Assembly (NCBI GenBank): GCA_007136405.1
Contig: SLHA01000054.1
Location: 1-64,000, forward strand
Direction of reading: 5' to 3'
Source of the DNA: Candidatus Latescibacterota bacterium
Lineage (GTDB): Bacteria > Latescibacterota > UBA2968 > UBA8231
DNA: 64,000 nt
Below are positions 33,335 through 40,693 of this stretch, piece by piece. The position numbers and the translations under genes are program-made. A model generated the notes under the pieces. That model was not told the DNA's origin. It made no database searches and was given only the letters and a program-made list of their open reading frames with translations. Positions within the stretch are counted from its first letter, which is position 1, and each line of letters begins with the position of its first letter.

Positions 33335-33881
33335 CGGTGTTTCGGCCGGAGCGGCCGGGTTCGCGCCGGCGGAATACCCATACGGTGACTGGTAGCGTCA
33401 GCAGCAGATCCTTGGGCAGGGGCAATAGCCCCAAACGGACCACTGCGGCGAAGGAGATGTCCTGCCCTGTCAGGAAGCGCAGATTCAGGTACAATCCCGC
33501 GGTCCCCACCAGATACACCACCACCAGACCGCTGATCGTGGCGATGATCGCCCGGGGCGTTGAATGCGCTCCACGGCCAATTTTGCCTACCGACCAGGCG
33601 GCCAGTGGAAACGCCGCCAGGTAGCCGAAGCTGGGTTTCAACAGGTATTGCGGCCCGCCACCGTGCGCGAACACCGGGAAGCCGAGCAGTCCGGCCAGCA
33701 AGTACACCACTTGACTCAAGGCGCCATAGCGTGGCCCCAGCCACGCACCGGCCAGGCAGACGCATGGTACCTGCAGCGTTACCGGGACATACGGGAATGG
33801 AATGCGGATGAAGGCCCCCACCGCTGTCAGCGCAGCCATCAGACCCACCCGGGCGAGCGTCGACGGTGGGATGATATTCAC
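33312..33881 (-). CDS. bioY: Biotin transporter BioY
   Basis: This 189-residue inner-membrane protein has six helices and the BioY pattern VTLQVPCVCLAGAWLGPRYGALSQVVYLLAGLLGFPVFA, then GYLAAFPLAAW and a C-terminal helix. BioY imports biotin alone or with an energy-coupling factor module; no EcfA/EcfT gene is nearby. The GTG start overlaps the accD stop (GTGA), coupling biotin uptake to a biotin-dependent enzyme. A short Cys-rich tail (CCCT) overlaps the convergent Omp85 gene. Confidence 0.92.
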   Translation of the reverse strand: MNIIPPSTLARVGLMAALTAVGAFIRIPFPYVPVTLQVPCVCLAGAWLGPRYGALSQVVYLLAGLLGFPVFAHGGGPQYLLKPSFGYLAAFPLAAWSVGKIGRGAHSTPRAIIATISGLVVVYLVGTAGLYLNLRFLTGQDISFAAVVRLGLLPLPKDLLLTLPVTVWVFRRREPGRSGRNTVRKCCCT

Positions 33882-34753
33882 GGAGCGGCCGGTGGTTCCT
33901 GAGGGTTGCCGTCGGGTGCCAGCAGTGCGATGAGCCGGACGATCTCCACGGCCAGCTGGTCGCGAGAGACGATACGGTCCACGAAGCCGTGCTGCAGTAC
34001 GGATTCGGCGATCTGGAAATCCTCCGGAAGTTCGTCCGTGCCGAGGAACTGTTTGATGACGTTCTGACCCGCGAAACCCACCCGGGCCCGGGGCTCGGCG
34101 AGGATGATGTCGCCCAGCATGCCAAAGCTGGCCGTCACACCGCCATATGTCGGATCCGTAAGAACCGTGATGTACAGCAACCGATCCTCGGCCAGTTGAC
34201 GCAGCTTGGCGCTGATTTTGGCCATCTGCATCAGGGAAAAGGCGCTTTCCATCATCCGTGCCCCGCCGGACTGGCAGACCAGGAGGAGACAGCGGCGGTC
34301 CACCCGGGCGCGGTCGATGAGGCGGACGATTTTCTCGCCGGTAGCGCTGCCCAGGGACCCCATGATGAAGCGGGTGTCCATCACCCCCAGCGCCACGGGA
34401 TGGCCGCCCATCGTGCCAATGCCGGTCAGGATGGCCTCGTTCAGGCCGGATAGGCGTCGTGCCGCTCTGAGGCGTTCGCTGTAGCGTTTGGTGTCACGAA
34501 AACGCAGCGGATCCGAGCTGGTTACTGTGGCATCCATTTCGGCAAAACTGTCTTCGTCGAGTAACAGGCTGGCATATTGCCGGCTGCTGATGGGATAATG
34601 TCCGGTGCATTCCGGGCAGATCCAGTAGTTGCGCTCCAGGGCCATCGTATAGGTGGAGTGACCGCAGTGGGTGCATTGCTGCCAGATACCTTGGGGGATT
34701 TCGCGCTTGATCCGGGTCTTGAGTCCGGATTTCATCCGCTCGAGCCAGTTCAT
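33878..34753 (-). CDS. accD: Acetyl-CoA carboxylase carboxyltransferase beta subunit
   Basis: This 291-residue subunit makes malonyl-CoA for fatty-acid synthesis with AccA. The N-terminal zinc ribbon is C27..C30 and C46..C49. The crotonase-like catalytic core follows (VALGVMDTRFIMGSLGSATGEK, SGGARMMESAFSLMQMAK, TDPTYGGVTASFGMLGD, GFAGQNVI). The ATG at 34753 has GGAG six bases upstream; an upstream GTG at 34783 carries that Shine-Dalgarno inside the frame and is rejected. It lies 32 bp after an anti-sigma-like gene and is coupled to bioY. Confidence 0.95.
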   Translation of the reverse strand: MNWLERMKSGLKTRIKREIPQGIWQQCTHCGHSTYTMALERNYWICPECTGHYPISSRQYASLLLDEDSFAEMDATVTSSDPLRFRDTKRYSERLRAARRLSGLNEAILTGIGTMGGHPVALGVMDTRFIMGSLGSATGEKIVRLIDRARVDRRCLLLVCQSGGARMMESAFSLMQMAKISAKLRQLAEDRLLYITVLTDPTYGGVTASFGMLGDIILAEPRARVGFAGQNVIKQFLGTDELPEDFQIAESVLQHGFVDRIVSRDQLAVEIVRLIALLAPDGNPQEPPAAP

Positions 34754-34785
34754 GGAACTCTCCAGTTCAATGGACGGGGGCACGA

Positions 34786-35172
34786 CTATACCAGACCGCG
34801 CCGGCGCAGGCCCAGAAAGGCGATGCTGGCGGTGACCAGCAGGCCCGCCGAGGCAAGCAGCGCGGGAGTCAGCTGTTTCCAGCCGCCGGTAGCGGCGGCT
34901 GCCGTCCCGGAAGCGGCGGCCGCGACCCGATGTGCGGCGACGCGGCGCTGCAGCCCGGCGATCGTTGCGTCCAGATCCGGCCGCGCCTCCGGAGTAACGG
35001 CCAGGCGCGTCAGTCTGTCCACCCGGCTCAGCGTCTGCAGGACGGCGAGTGCCCTCGGATCCAGGGCCAGCCGTTCGTTCAGGGCGTCGGCGATGTCCGC
35101 CGGGAGCTCGCCGTCCAGATGCGCCGAGAGCTGCCGCTCCAGGGTGTGATGCTGCCAGAAGATGTCAGCCAT
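34786..35172 (-). CDS. Putative anti-sigma factor with C-terminal membrane helix
   Basis: This 128-residue protein begins MADIFWQHHTLERQLSAHLDGELP, the pattern of anti-sigma N-termini, but lacks the H-x3-C-x2-C zinc motif. One membrane helix (LTPALLASAGLLVTASIAFL) sits near the C-terminus with only a short tail. The ATG at 35172 has GGAGG six bases upstream. It starts 28 bp after an ECF sigma gene, the usual partner arrangement, and would hold that sigma factor at the inner membrane. The weak sequence identity of the family makes the call contextual. Confidence 0.72.
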   Translation of the reverse strand: MADIFWQHHTLERQLSAHLDGELPADIADALNERLALDPRALAVLQTLSRVDRLTRLAVTPEARPDLDATIAGLQRRVAAHRVAAAASGTAAAATGGWKQLTPALLASAGLLVTASIAFLGLRRRGLV

Positions 35173-35200
35173 GGAAGGCCTCCGGGTTGGCATGATGCGG

Positions 35201-35827
35201 TCAGATCAGGTCCAGGCGGGCGAGCGCTTGCCTCAGCCGCCGGCGCGCGGCGTGGAGGCGGGAACTCACCGTGCCGACCGGTATTCCAAGTATTCGGCCG
35301 ATCTCCTCGTACGACAGTTGATCCAGGCTGTTGAGCAGCAGCACCTGCCGAAGGTTCTCCGGTAACTGCTCGATCAGGGCCATAATCCGTGCCCGTGTTT
35401 CTCCGGCCAGATACAGTCCCTCCGGTGTGGACGCGGGTGGTGTCGCTGGCTCGGGCGGGGGGTGAGCGCTTCGCGTGCCGCTGCTGCGCTGTAATCCCAG
35501 CCTGGCCCAGGCGCTGCGCGAGTGGTCCCGGCGCCGATTGAGGCTGAGGCGCATGACGATACGCAGCACCCAGGTCTTCAGCGAGGCCTGGCCGCGGAAG
35601 CTGCCGGCCGCACGGTATATCTTGACGAAGGCGTCCTGGGTGACTTCCTCAGCGTCATTGCAATCGGTCAACAGACGACAAGCCAGTTCGTAGGCTACGG
35701 GATGATACACCTGTACCAAATGCGCGAAAGCCGCCTGGTCTCCGGCCGCGATACGGGCAGCCAGGGCGCGATCGTCACCGTACACTTCGGGTCCGGCCTG
35801 TTGCCGGCACGTTTCCACCTGAGCCAT
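35201..35827 (-). CDS. ECF-family RNA polymerase sigma factor
   Basis: This 208-residue protein has region 2 (AAFAHLVQVYHPVAYELACRLL, DAEEVTQDAFVKIYR, FRGQASLKTWVLRI) and region 4 (QLSYEEIGRILGIPVGTVSSRLHAARRRLR). A low-complexity Pro/Ala linker (PPPEPATPPAST) joins them. Such factors direct RNA polymerase to stress or envelope regulons. AAGGA lies seven bases before the ATG at 35827. Target promoters were not identified. The gene heads a sigma/anti-sigma/accD/bioY cluster and is divergent from a TPR-TonB operon. Confidence 0.92.
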   Translation of the reverse strand: MAQVETCRQQAGPEVYGDDRALAARIAAGDQAAFAHLVQVYHPVAYELACRLLTDCNDAEEVTQDAFVKIYRAAGSFRGQASLKTWVLRIVMRLSLNRRRDHSRSAWARLGLQRSSGTRSAHPPPEPATPPASTPEGLYLAGETRARIMALIEQLPENLRQVLLLNSLDQLSYEEIGRILGIPVGTVSSRLHAARRRLRQALARLDLI

Positions 35828-36167
35828 GCGAGCATCCTTCCCGCAACATAGACACCGGATCGGTGGGCTGTCTTCGCGTCGTACTCCGGATGCTGGCGGC
35901 GTCCCGGCATCCGACCCCGGCAGCAGCGGCCGGGAACCGCGTGCGGCGCGGTGTGGCGCGCGGTATCACGGTGCGCGATCACGGTGCCGGCCGGGTAACC
36001 CGTCGATCACATGCGTACGTGGAGCAGATCCCGCAGGCGCCGGGTGGCACAACGATGCCAAGGGTGGCACAATGCCAGACTATCCATTAATATAACTACA
36101 CAAAACCGAACACGAGCGAAAACCGGCGATGGGTTTTCCGGGCTGCACCATGACATACGGATGTGCC
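35828..36167. other. Divergent intergenic region with operator-like palindromes
   Basis: The region separates the ECF sigma gene from the TPR-exbB operon. It contains two palindromes (36045-36077) directly followed by an AT-rich TATAAC (36091-36096) that may be a -10. No gene is seen. Confidence 0.5.
36045..36077. promoter_or_regulatory. Two TGGCA...TGCCA palindromes, possible operator
   Basis: TGGCA-N6-TGCCA at 36045-36060 and TGGCA-N3-TGCCA at 36065-36077, each preceded by GGG. The pair lies between divergent genes, upstream of a possible -10, so it could bind a regulator. It does not fit sigma-54 spacing. Confidence 0.4.
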
Positions 36168-37295
36168 ATGAAGCTGAGCTGTGCAACTATGGTTGTAACC
36201 TTGCTGTATATGGTCCCGCAAACCTATGCCGCGGAGGTCAGCGTACAGGATTCGGTGCGTAAATACCGCTATCTGGCCAGCATCTCCAGGGAGCGGCAGG
36301 ACTTCGCCGAAGCGGAGCGGTATTACGCCGAGTACCTGCGGTACCGTCCTGATGATGCGCTGGGTCACTATCGCCTGGGACAGGTGCGGCTGCAGATCCA
36401 GGATATCGGCGGCGCCAAGGAGGCGCTGTTGAAAGCCGTCGCCATGGACTCTCTGCACGTCAATACCAATGTGCGGTTATACGGGATCTACATCAATGCC
36501 GGCAAGACGGATTCGGCAGCCATGTGCCTGGAGCGCGTGCTGCGCGTGCGCTCCGAAGACGAATCTACGCGACGGGTTCTTGCCGACTTGTATCGCCGCG
36601 ACGGACGAACGCAGGAGGCCCTTGGCCACTACGAGATCCTGGCTGCCCGGACCGACGTCCGGGAAGAGCTGTACGAACTGCTGGCCTTGCTGAACGAGGA
36701 CCTTGGGCGGACCTCGGAAGCCTTGAGCTGGAGGGCAAAGCTGGTCACCATACGGGAGGAGAACGGAAATCAGAACGAGCAGCGCGAGGCCCTGGAGGCC
36801 ATGCTGCGCCTGCAGCAGCAGCGGGGGGACACGGACAGCGCGTACCATACGCTCGAGCAGATGGCCCTGATCGACTCGGCCAACCGGTATTCGTACTACA
36901 GCCGCATGGCCAGTCTGGCCGAGGAGAACGATGACCACAGGGTGCGCTTGCGGGCCTGGGAGGCCATGGCTGAGGCTGATCCCCAGGATCTGGACACCAT
37001 CATCGATCTGATCGAACACTATCTGAACTCCAGGGATCTGCAACGTGCCACGCAGTGGCTGGAAGAGGGACTGAAGGCCGACAGCAGGAATGCGCACCTG
37101 CGGTTGCTGCAAGGCGACGTCCTGGTACTGCAGGGCCTGGTGGAACCAGCCCTGGCAGCGTTCGAGCAAGCCAAGGCCGACCCCCGGTGGGAGGTGGTGG
37201 CGCAACAGCGCATATGGCAGCTACGGCCGCCGGAGACAGAAGAGGAAAGACTCCTCAGGGATTTCTTCCGGAACGCCCTCGAACCGGAAAACTGA
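36168..37295 (+). CDS. Exported TPR-repeat protein
   Basis: The protein from ATG 36168 has 375 residues. Its start MKLSCATMVVTLLYMVPQ looks like a signal peptide with cleavage near TYA-AEV, so the protein is probably periplasmic. At least seven TPR-like pairs follow (FAEAERYYAEYLRYRPDDALGHY, GAKEALLKAVAMD). TPR proteins usually hold other proteins. It precedes exbB by 83 bp, so it may be part of the TonB energy-transfer complex. An upstream in-frame ATG (36129) lacks a signal-peptide pattern. Shine-Dalgarno is weak. Confidence 0.78.
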   Translation: MKLSCATMVVTLLYMVPQTYAAEVSVQDSVRKYRYLASISRERQDFAEAERYYAEYLRYRPDDALGHYRLGQVRLQIQDIGGAKEALLKAVAMDSLHVNTNVRLYGIYINAGKTDSAAMCLERVLRVRSEDESTRRVLADLYRRDGRTQEALGHYEILAARTDVREELYELLALLNEDLGRTSEALSWRAKLVTIREENGNQNEQREALEAMLRLQQQRGDTDSAYHTLEQMALIDSANRYSYYSRMASLAEENDDHRVRLRAWEAMAEADPQDLDTIIDLIEHYLNSRDLQRATQWLEEGLKADSRNAHLRLLQGDVLVLQGLVEPALAAFEQAKADPRWEVVAQQRIWQLRPPETEEERLLRDFFRNALEPEN

Positions 37296-37378
37296 CGTCC
37301 GGGCAGCTGGACTGAAACAGGGGTATCTCCTCAGGCAGCATCACACTCAGCAGACATGAACAAGGTGTGGGAGGATAT

Positions 37379-38014
37379 ATGGTCAGACTGTTCGTCGACG
37401 GCGGATGGGCCATGTGGCCCCTGCTATTCCTGCTCGTCATGGGTACGGCATTCGCCATCGAGAGACTGATTGCCCTGTCGCGCGCGGCGATCGACGCCCA
37501 GGCGTTTGCGCAGAAGCTGGAACAGGCGCTGCGCCACGGCGGTCCGGACGCGGCGGCGGAGCTGTGTGCGCAGACTCGAGGGCCGCTGGCCTCCGTCATC
37601 CATGCCGGTCTGCTGCGGCTGCACCGCGGCATCGACCACGCTGAAAAAGCCATGGAGAATTCCGGGGCCGTGGAAATGGCTTTCCTGGAACGCGGCATGG
37701 TCTGGTTGTCCACCGTAGCCAACCTGGCACCCATGGTCGGCTTCCTGGGTACGGTGAGCGGTATGATTGCCTCCTTTCAGGTGATACGGGAAATGGGCGA
37801 CGTGGTGCCCGCCCAGGTGGCGGGCGGTATATCGGAAGCCCTGATCACCACCGCTTCGGGGCTGGTGGTGGGGATCATCATACAGTTCTGCTACAACTAC
37901 TTCGCTTCGCGCATAGACCGTATCGTCGCCGACATGCAGGAACACACGGCGGCCTTCATCGACCTGCTGGCCGAAATACGGCACGAGGAGCGCAGCGCAG
38001 CTGAGGGAGCCTGA
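37379..38014 (+). CDS. exbB: MotA/TolQ/ExbB proton channel family protein
   Basis: This 211-residue inner-membrane protein has an N-terminal helix (WPLLFLLVMGTAFAIERL), a large cytoplasmic loop and two C-terminal helices (LAPMVGFLGTVSGMIASF, GISEALITTASGLVVGI). It forms the proton channel that powers TonB. GAGG lies four bases before the ATG at 37379. The downstream exbD gene begins 2 bp after its stop. Confidence 0.92.
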   Translation: MVRLFVDGGWAMWPLLFLLVMGTAFAIERLIALSRAAIDAQAFAQKLEQALRHGGPDAAAELCAQTRGPLASVIHAGLLRLHRGIDHAEKAMENSGAVEMAFLERGMVWLSTVANLAPMVGFLGTVSGMIASFQVIREMGDVVPAQVAGGISEALITTASGLVVGIIIQFCYNYFASRIDRIVADMQEHTAAFIDLLAEIRHEERSAAEGA

Positions 38015-38016
38015 CC

Positions 38017-38433
38017 GTGAGGTGGACTCGAGTGACGCGGGTATCCCCCGCGATCCCGACGGCTTCCATGGCCGATATCGCCTTCCTGCTGATCTGCTTC
38101 TTTCTGGTTTCCACCACCATGAACCAGGATCAAGGGCTTTCCCTGCACCTTCCCGCCATCGGTGACGCCATGGAGGTGCAGCGGCGCAACATCTGTAATG
38201 TGTGGATCAGCCGGGACGACCGTGTGGCCATATTCGAACCTCCGGATCAACTCACGCCGCTGCCGTTTCAGGCCCTGCGCGGTGAAATCCGATCCCGCCT
38301 GGAGGCCAACCCGAACCTGATCGTCTCCGTGAAAACCGAGCGCGGTGCCACCTATCGCACGTTCGTCGACGTGCTGGATGAACTCAAGCTGGCCGGCGCC
38401 ACCCGCATTTCCATTGCCAATCCTGAAGAGTAG
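38017..38433 (+). CDS. exbD: ExbD/TolR family protein, first copy
   Basis: This 138-residue protein has one N-terminal helix with the family pattern IPTASMADIAFLLICFFLVS and a periplasmic domain. The conserved Asp in MADI carries protons with ExbB. The GTG at 38017 is preceded by GGAG seven bases away. It is paired with a second copy 3 bp downstream; double exbD occurs in FCB-type TonB operons. Confidence 0.9.
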   Translation: MRWTRVTRVSPAIPTASMADIAFLLICFFLVSTTMNQDQGLSLHLPAIGDAMEVQRRNICNVWISRDDRVAIFEPPDQLTPLPFQALRGEIRSRLEANPNLIVSVKTERGATYRTFVDVLDELKLAGATRISIANPEE

Positions 38434-38436
38434 ACC

Positions 38437-38850
38437 ATGAAGTTCACCCGCAAGTCGAAGGTTGTGTCGGTGATTCCGACGGCTTCCATGGCGGATATTT
38501 CCTTTCTCCTGCTCGTCTTTTTCATGGTGACTACGGTATTCGTGCGCTACCGCGGCATACCCGTGCGCTTGCCCGCGGCGGAGAAGATCGAAACCCTGGA
38601 AAGCCGGCGGAACATCACGGCCATATGGATCGATGCGGAGGGCCGGATCAGCATAGACGACCGAATGGTCCCGCTGGAACAGGTCGGCGAGGTCATGCAC
38701 GCCAGAATGACCGCCAACCCGCGGACCATCGTTTCGATTCGGGGCGATGAACAGGCCAGTTTCGGGTTGATGTCGGACCTGCTGCAGGAATTGCGCCAGG
38801 TGGAGGCACTGCGCGTCAATTTTTCCACCAGACGGGAGACCGGGTCATGA
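38437..38850 (+). CDS. exbD: ExbD/TolR family protein, second copy
   Basis: This 137-residue protein has IPTASMADISFLLLVFFMV, again with the Asp in the helix, and a distinct periplasmic domain (RRNITAIWIDAEGRIS). The two copies differ widely outside the helix, so they are not a recent duplication and may form a mixed dimer. Its stop overlaps the TonB start by four bases (ATGA). Confidence 0.9.
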   Translation: MKFTRKSKVVSVIPTASMADISFLLLVFFMVTTVFVRYRGIPVRLPAAEKIETLESRRNITAIWIDAEGRISIDDRMVPLEQVGEVMHARMTANPRTIVSIRGDEQASFGLMSDLLQELRQVEALRVNFSTRRETGS

Positions 38851-39521
38851 TCCGCGGCAAGCAGCCGGAAGCCGATCTGCGTCTGCGTTACCGCCGCAAT
38901 CTGGGCAGCGCTTTCGCGCTGTCGCTGCTGCTGCACGGGTTCGTCTTTGTGCTGTTTCCGGACATCGAGCCGAAGGTTCATGCCCGGAGCGAGGCGCCGG
39001 TCATCATCCAGCTCGAGGATATTCCGCCCACCCGGCAGGAGCGCCAGCCACCGCCGCCCTCGCGTCCGGTGGTACCGGTTGCCACGGACAGTCCAGAGGT
39101 TCCGGACGATCTGACCATCGAGGAAACCGATATAGATTTCAGCTTCCTGGACGACCTGCCGCCGCCGCCGCCCAGGGTTCGGCGGCAGCAGGAAACGGTG
39201 GTGCAGGAGATCGAGCTGGAAGAGGACGAGGAGGAAATCGTCGAACTGTGGAAGGTCGAGAAGCAACCCGTGGTTACCAAGCAGGTGGTGCCGGACTACC
39301 CGGAGATCGCCCTGCGGGCGAATATCACGGGCAGGGTATTCGTCACGGCGCTGATCACCACGGAAGGCCGGGTGGAGCGCCTGGGTGAGATCACCGGCCC
39401 CGAGGTGTTCCATCAGGCCGCTCGGGAGGCCGCGCTCCAATGGGAATTCGAACCTGCCATCCAGAACGACCGGCCGGTCAAGGTCTGGGTCAGTCTGCCG
39501 TTCACTTTCCGGCTGGATTGA
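38847..39521 (+). CDS. TonB-family energy transducer
   Basis: This 224-residue protein has an N-terminal helix (LGSAFALSLLLHGFVFVLF), a Pro- and acidic-rich spacer (PPPPSRPVV, DDLPPPPPR, EEDEEEIVELW) and a C-terminal TonB domain (VVPDYPEIALRANITGRVFV, ALQWEFEPAIQNDRPVKVWV). It would carry proton-motive energy to outer-membrane receptors. It is the last gene of the TPR-exbB-exbD-exbD operon. No TonB-dependent receptor gene is in the window. Confidence 0.9.
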   Translation: MIRGKQPEADLRLRYRRNLGSAFALSLLLHGFVFVLFPDIEPKVHARSEAPVIIQLEDIPPTRQERQPPPPSRPVVPVATDSPEVPDDLTIEETDIDFSFLDDLPPPPPRVRRQQETVVQEIELEEDEEEIVELWKVEKQPVVTKQVVPDYPEIALRANITGRVFVTALITTEGRVERLGEITGPEVFHQAAREAALQWEFEPAIQNDRPVKVWVSLPFTFRLD

Positions 39522-39725
39522 ACCGGAACGCAGACTCGCTCACAGGACACGGCGCGGCAGCTCGATCACCGGTTCGGCGATGGCGGCTGCGAGCGGGTTT
39601 GCTCTGTGCGGCCGTTGTCGTTATCCTACTTTAGTTGACCCACTGTACGGTACCAGAATCGGTCATACGTGCCATCCTCTGTCCGGGGCGCTGCGGCGCG
39701 CCAGCCAATCGGAGGTGTACCCGTC

Positions 39726-40175
39726 ATGCAGTGTCCTTTCTGCAGTCATCTGGAGGACAAGGTCGTGGACTCGCGTTCCTGTCGCGAGGGTATGGCCATT
39801 CGCCGACGCAGGGAATGCCTGGATTGCGGCAAGCGGTTCACCACGTACGAATACATCGAGAACGTTCCGCTCACCGTCATCAAGGCCGATGGCCGCAGAG
39901 AGCCTTTCGACCGCGGCAAGCTCATGGACAAGATCCAGCTGGCCTGCTACAAGACCACGGTCTCGGTGGATCAGATCGAGCAGCTGGTGGACCAGGTGGA
40001 GGGGGAACTGTCCCGCCTCAGCGAGAAGGAAGTGCGCAGCAAGCAGGTCGGTGAACTGGTGATGGAGCGGTTGCGCAGTCTCAATGAAGTGGCGTACGTG
40101 CGTTTCGCCTCGGTGTACCGGCAGTTCAAGGATCGCAGTGACTTCGTCCGTGAACTGGAGCAGCTGGCCCCCTAA
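39726..40175 (+). CDS. nrdR: Transcriptional repressor NrdR
   Basis: This 149-residue repressor of ribonucleotide reductase genes has the N-terminal zinc ribbon (C3..C6, C31..C34) and the ATP-cone domain (VIKADGRREPFDRGKLMDKI, YVRFASVYRQFKD). It binds dATP/ATP and NrdR boxes. GGAGG lies ten bases before the ATG at 39726; the upstream in-frame GTG at 39669 would add a non-conserved N-terminus. It is directly upstream of an NrdR-box promoter and the reductase gene. Confidence 0.96.
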   Translation: MQCPFCSHLEDKVVDSRSCREGMAIRRRRECLDCGKRFTTYEYIENVPLTVIKADGRREPFDRGKLMDKIQLACYKTTVSVDQIEQLVDQVEGELSRLSEKEVRSKQVGELVMERLRSLNEVAYVRFASVYRQFKDRSDFVRELEQLAP

Positions 40176-40454
40176 CCGTGATTCTACCGTAAAGACCCCT
40201 CGGCAGGCTGGAGAACCGCTATACACTGCGGTTGCTCTGCCCGTTGGTATGCCCGATGATCTGCCGCCGATTGTGGTTCCGGGCGGCGGGCCGGGGTCGT
40301 TGCGGGCAACTCCAGACATGACCGGCCCAAGACGTGACCGGGCGGGCCGCAGCTGCGGCTGCCTGGAGCGTAAACCGGGTCCGGTGCCTCTCGCGCTGGA
40401 ACCACCCCGATCCGCGGCCAAGCGGGCGGGCCGCAGGATGGCCAAGCGGGCGGC

Positions 40455-40483
40455 TTGACAAAACGGCGTCCGTCAGTTTATAT
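40455..40483 (+). promoter_or_regulatory. sigma-70 promoter of nrdJ
   Basis: TTGACA (40455-40460) with a 17-nt spacer to TTATAT (40478-40483), or 18 nt to TATATA (40479-40484). The NrdR box begins 7 bases downstream, covering the expected start of transcription. Confidence 0.7.
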
Positions 40484-40489
40484 AACTCT

Positions 40490-40505
40490 ACACAATATAT
40501 TGTGG
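40490..40505 (+). promoter_or_regulatory. NrdR box (repressor site)
   Basis: ACACAATATATTGTGG matches the known NrdR-box consensus, a palindrome around ATATAT. It lies just after the -10, where a bound repressor would block RNA polymerase. A second box at the usual three-turn spacing was not found. The repressor gene is directly upstream. Confidence 0.85.
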
Positions 40506-40693
40506 ATGGTCTGGTATAGGGTGTTTCATGATGTGGTCTGGCGCGTCGTGGACATGACCTTTCGGACCCGGCATCGGCCTGTTCCGGGTCGTCCATTCCG
40601 GTCGCGGCGCCTGTTCGCCGCTGCCGGTTCTACAGCGGCCGATCCGGGTGATCGACCCCCATGACACGCATCCTGTCTCGACGGGAGAATGGT

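Larger units (their letters stand above)
40176..40693. other. Intergenic region between nrdR and nrdJ, about 520 bp
   Basis: It holds a hairpin AACCGC/GCGGTT (40214-40233) just after nrdR, a repeated GGCCAAGCGGGCGG pair (near 40418 and 40439), then the nrdJ promoter and NrdR box. No B12 riboswitch element was recognised, although the reductase needs B12. No gene is visible. Confidence 0.55.

Noticed and set aside
36045-36060. sigma-54 promoter (TGGCAC..TGC)
   Set aside because: The GG-to-GC distance is one base short of the strict spacing, and no activator gene is near.
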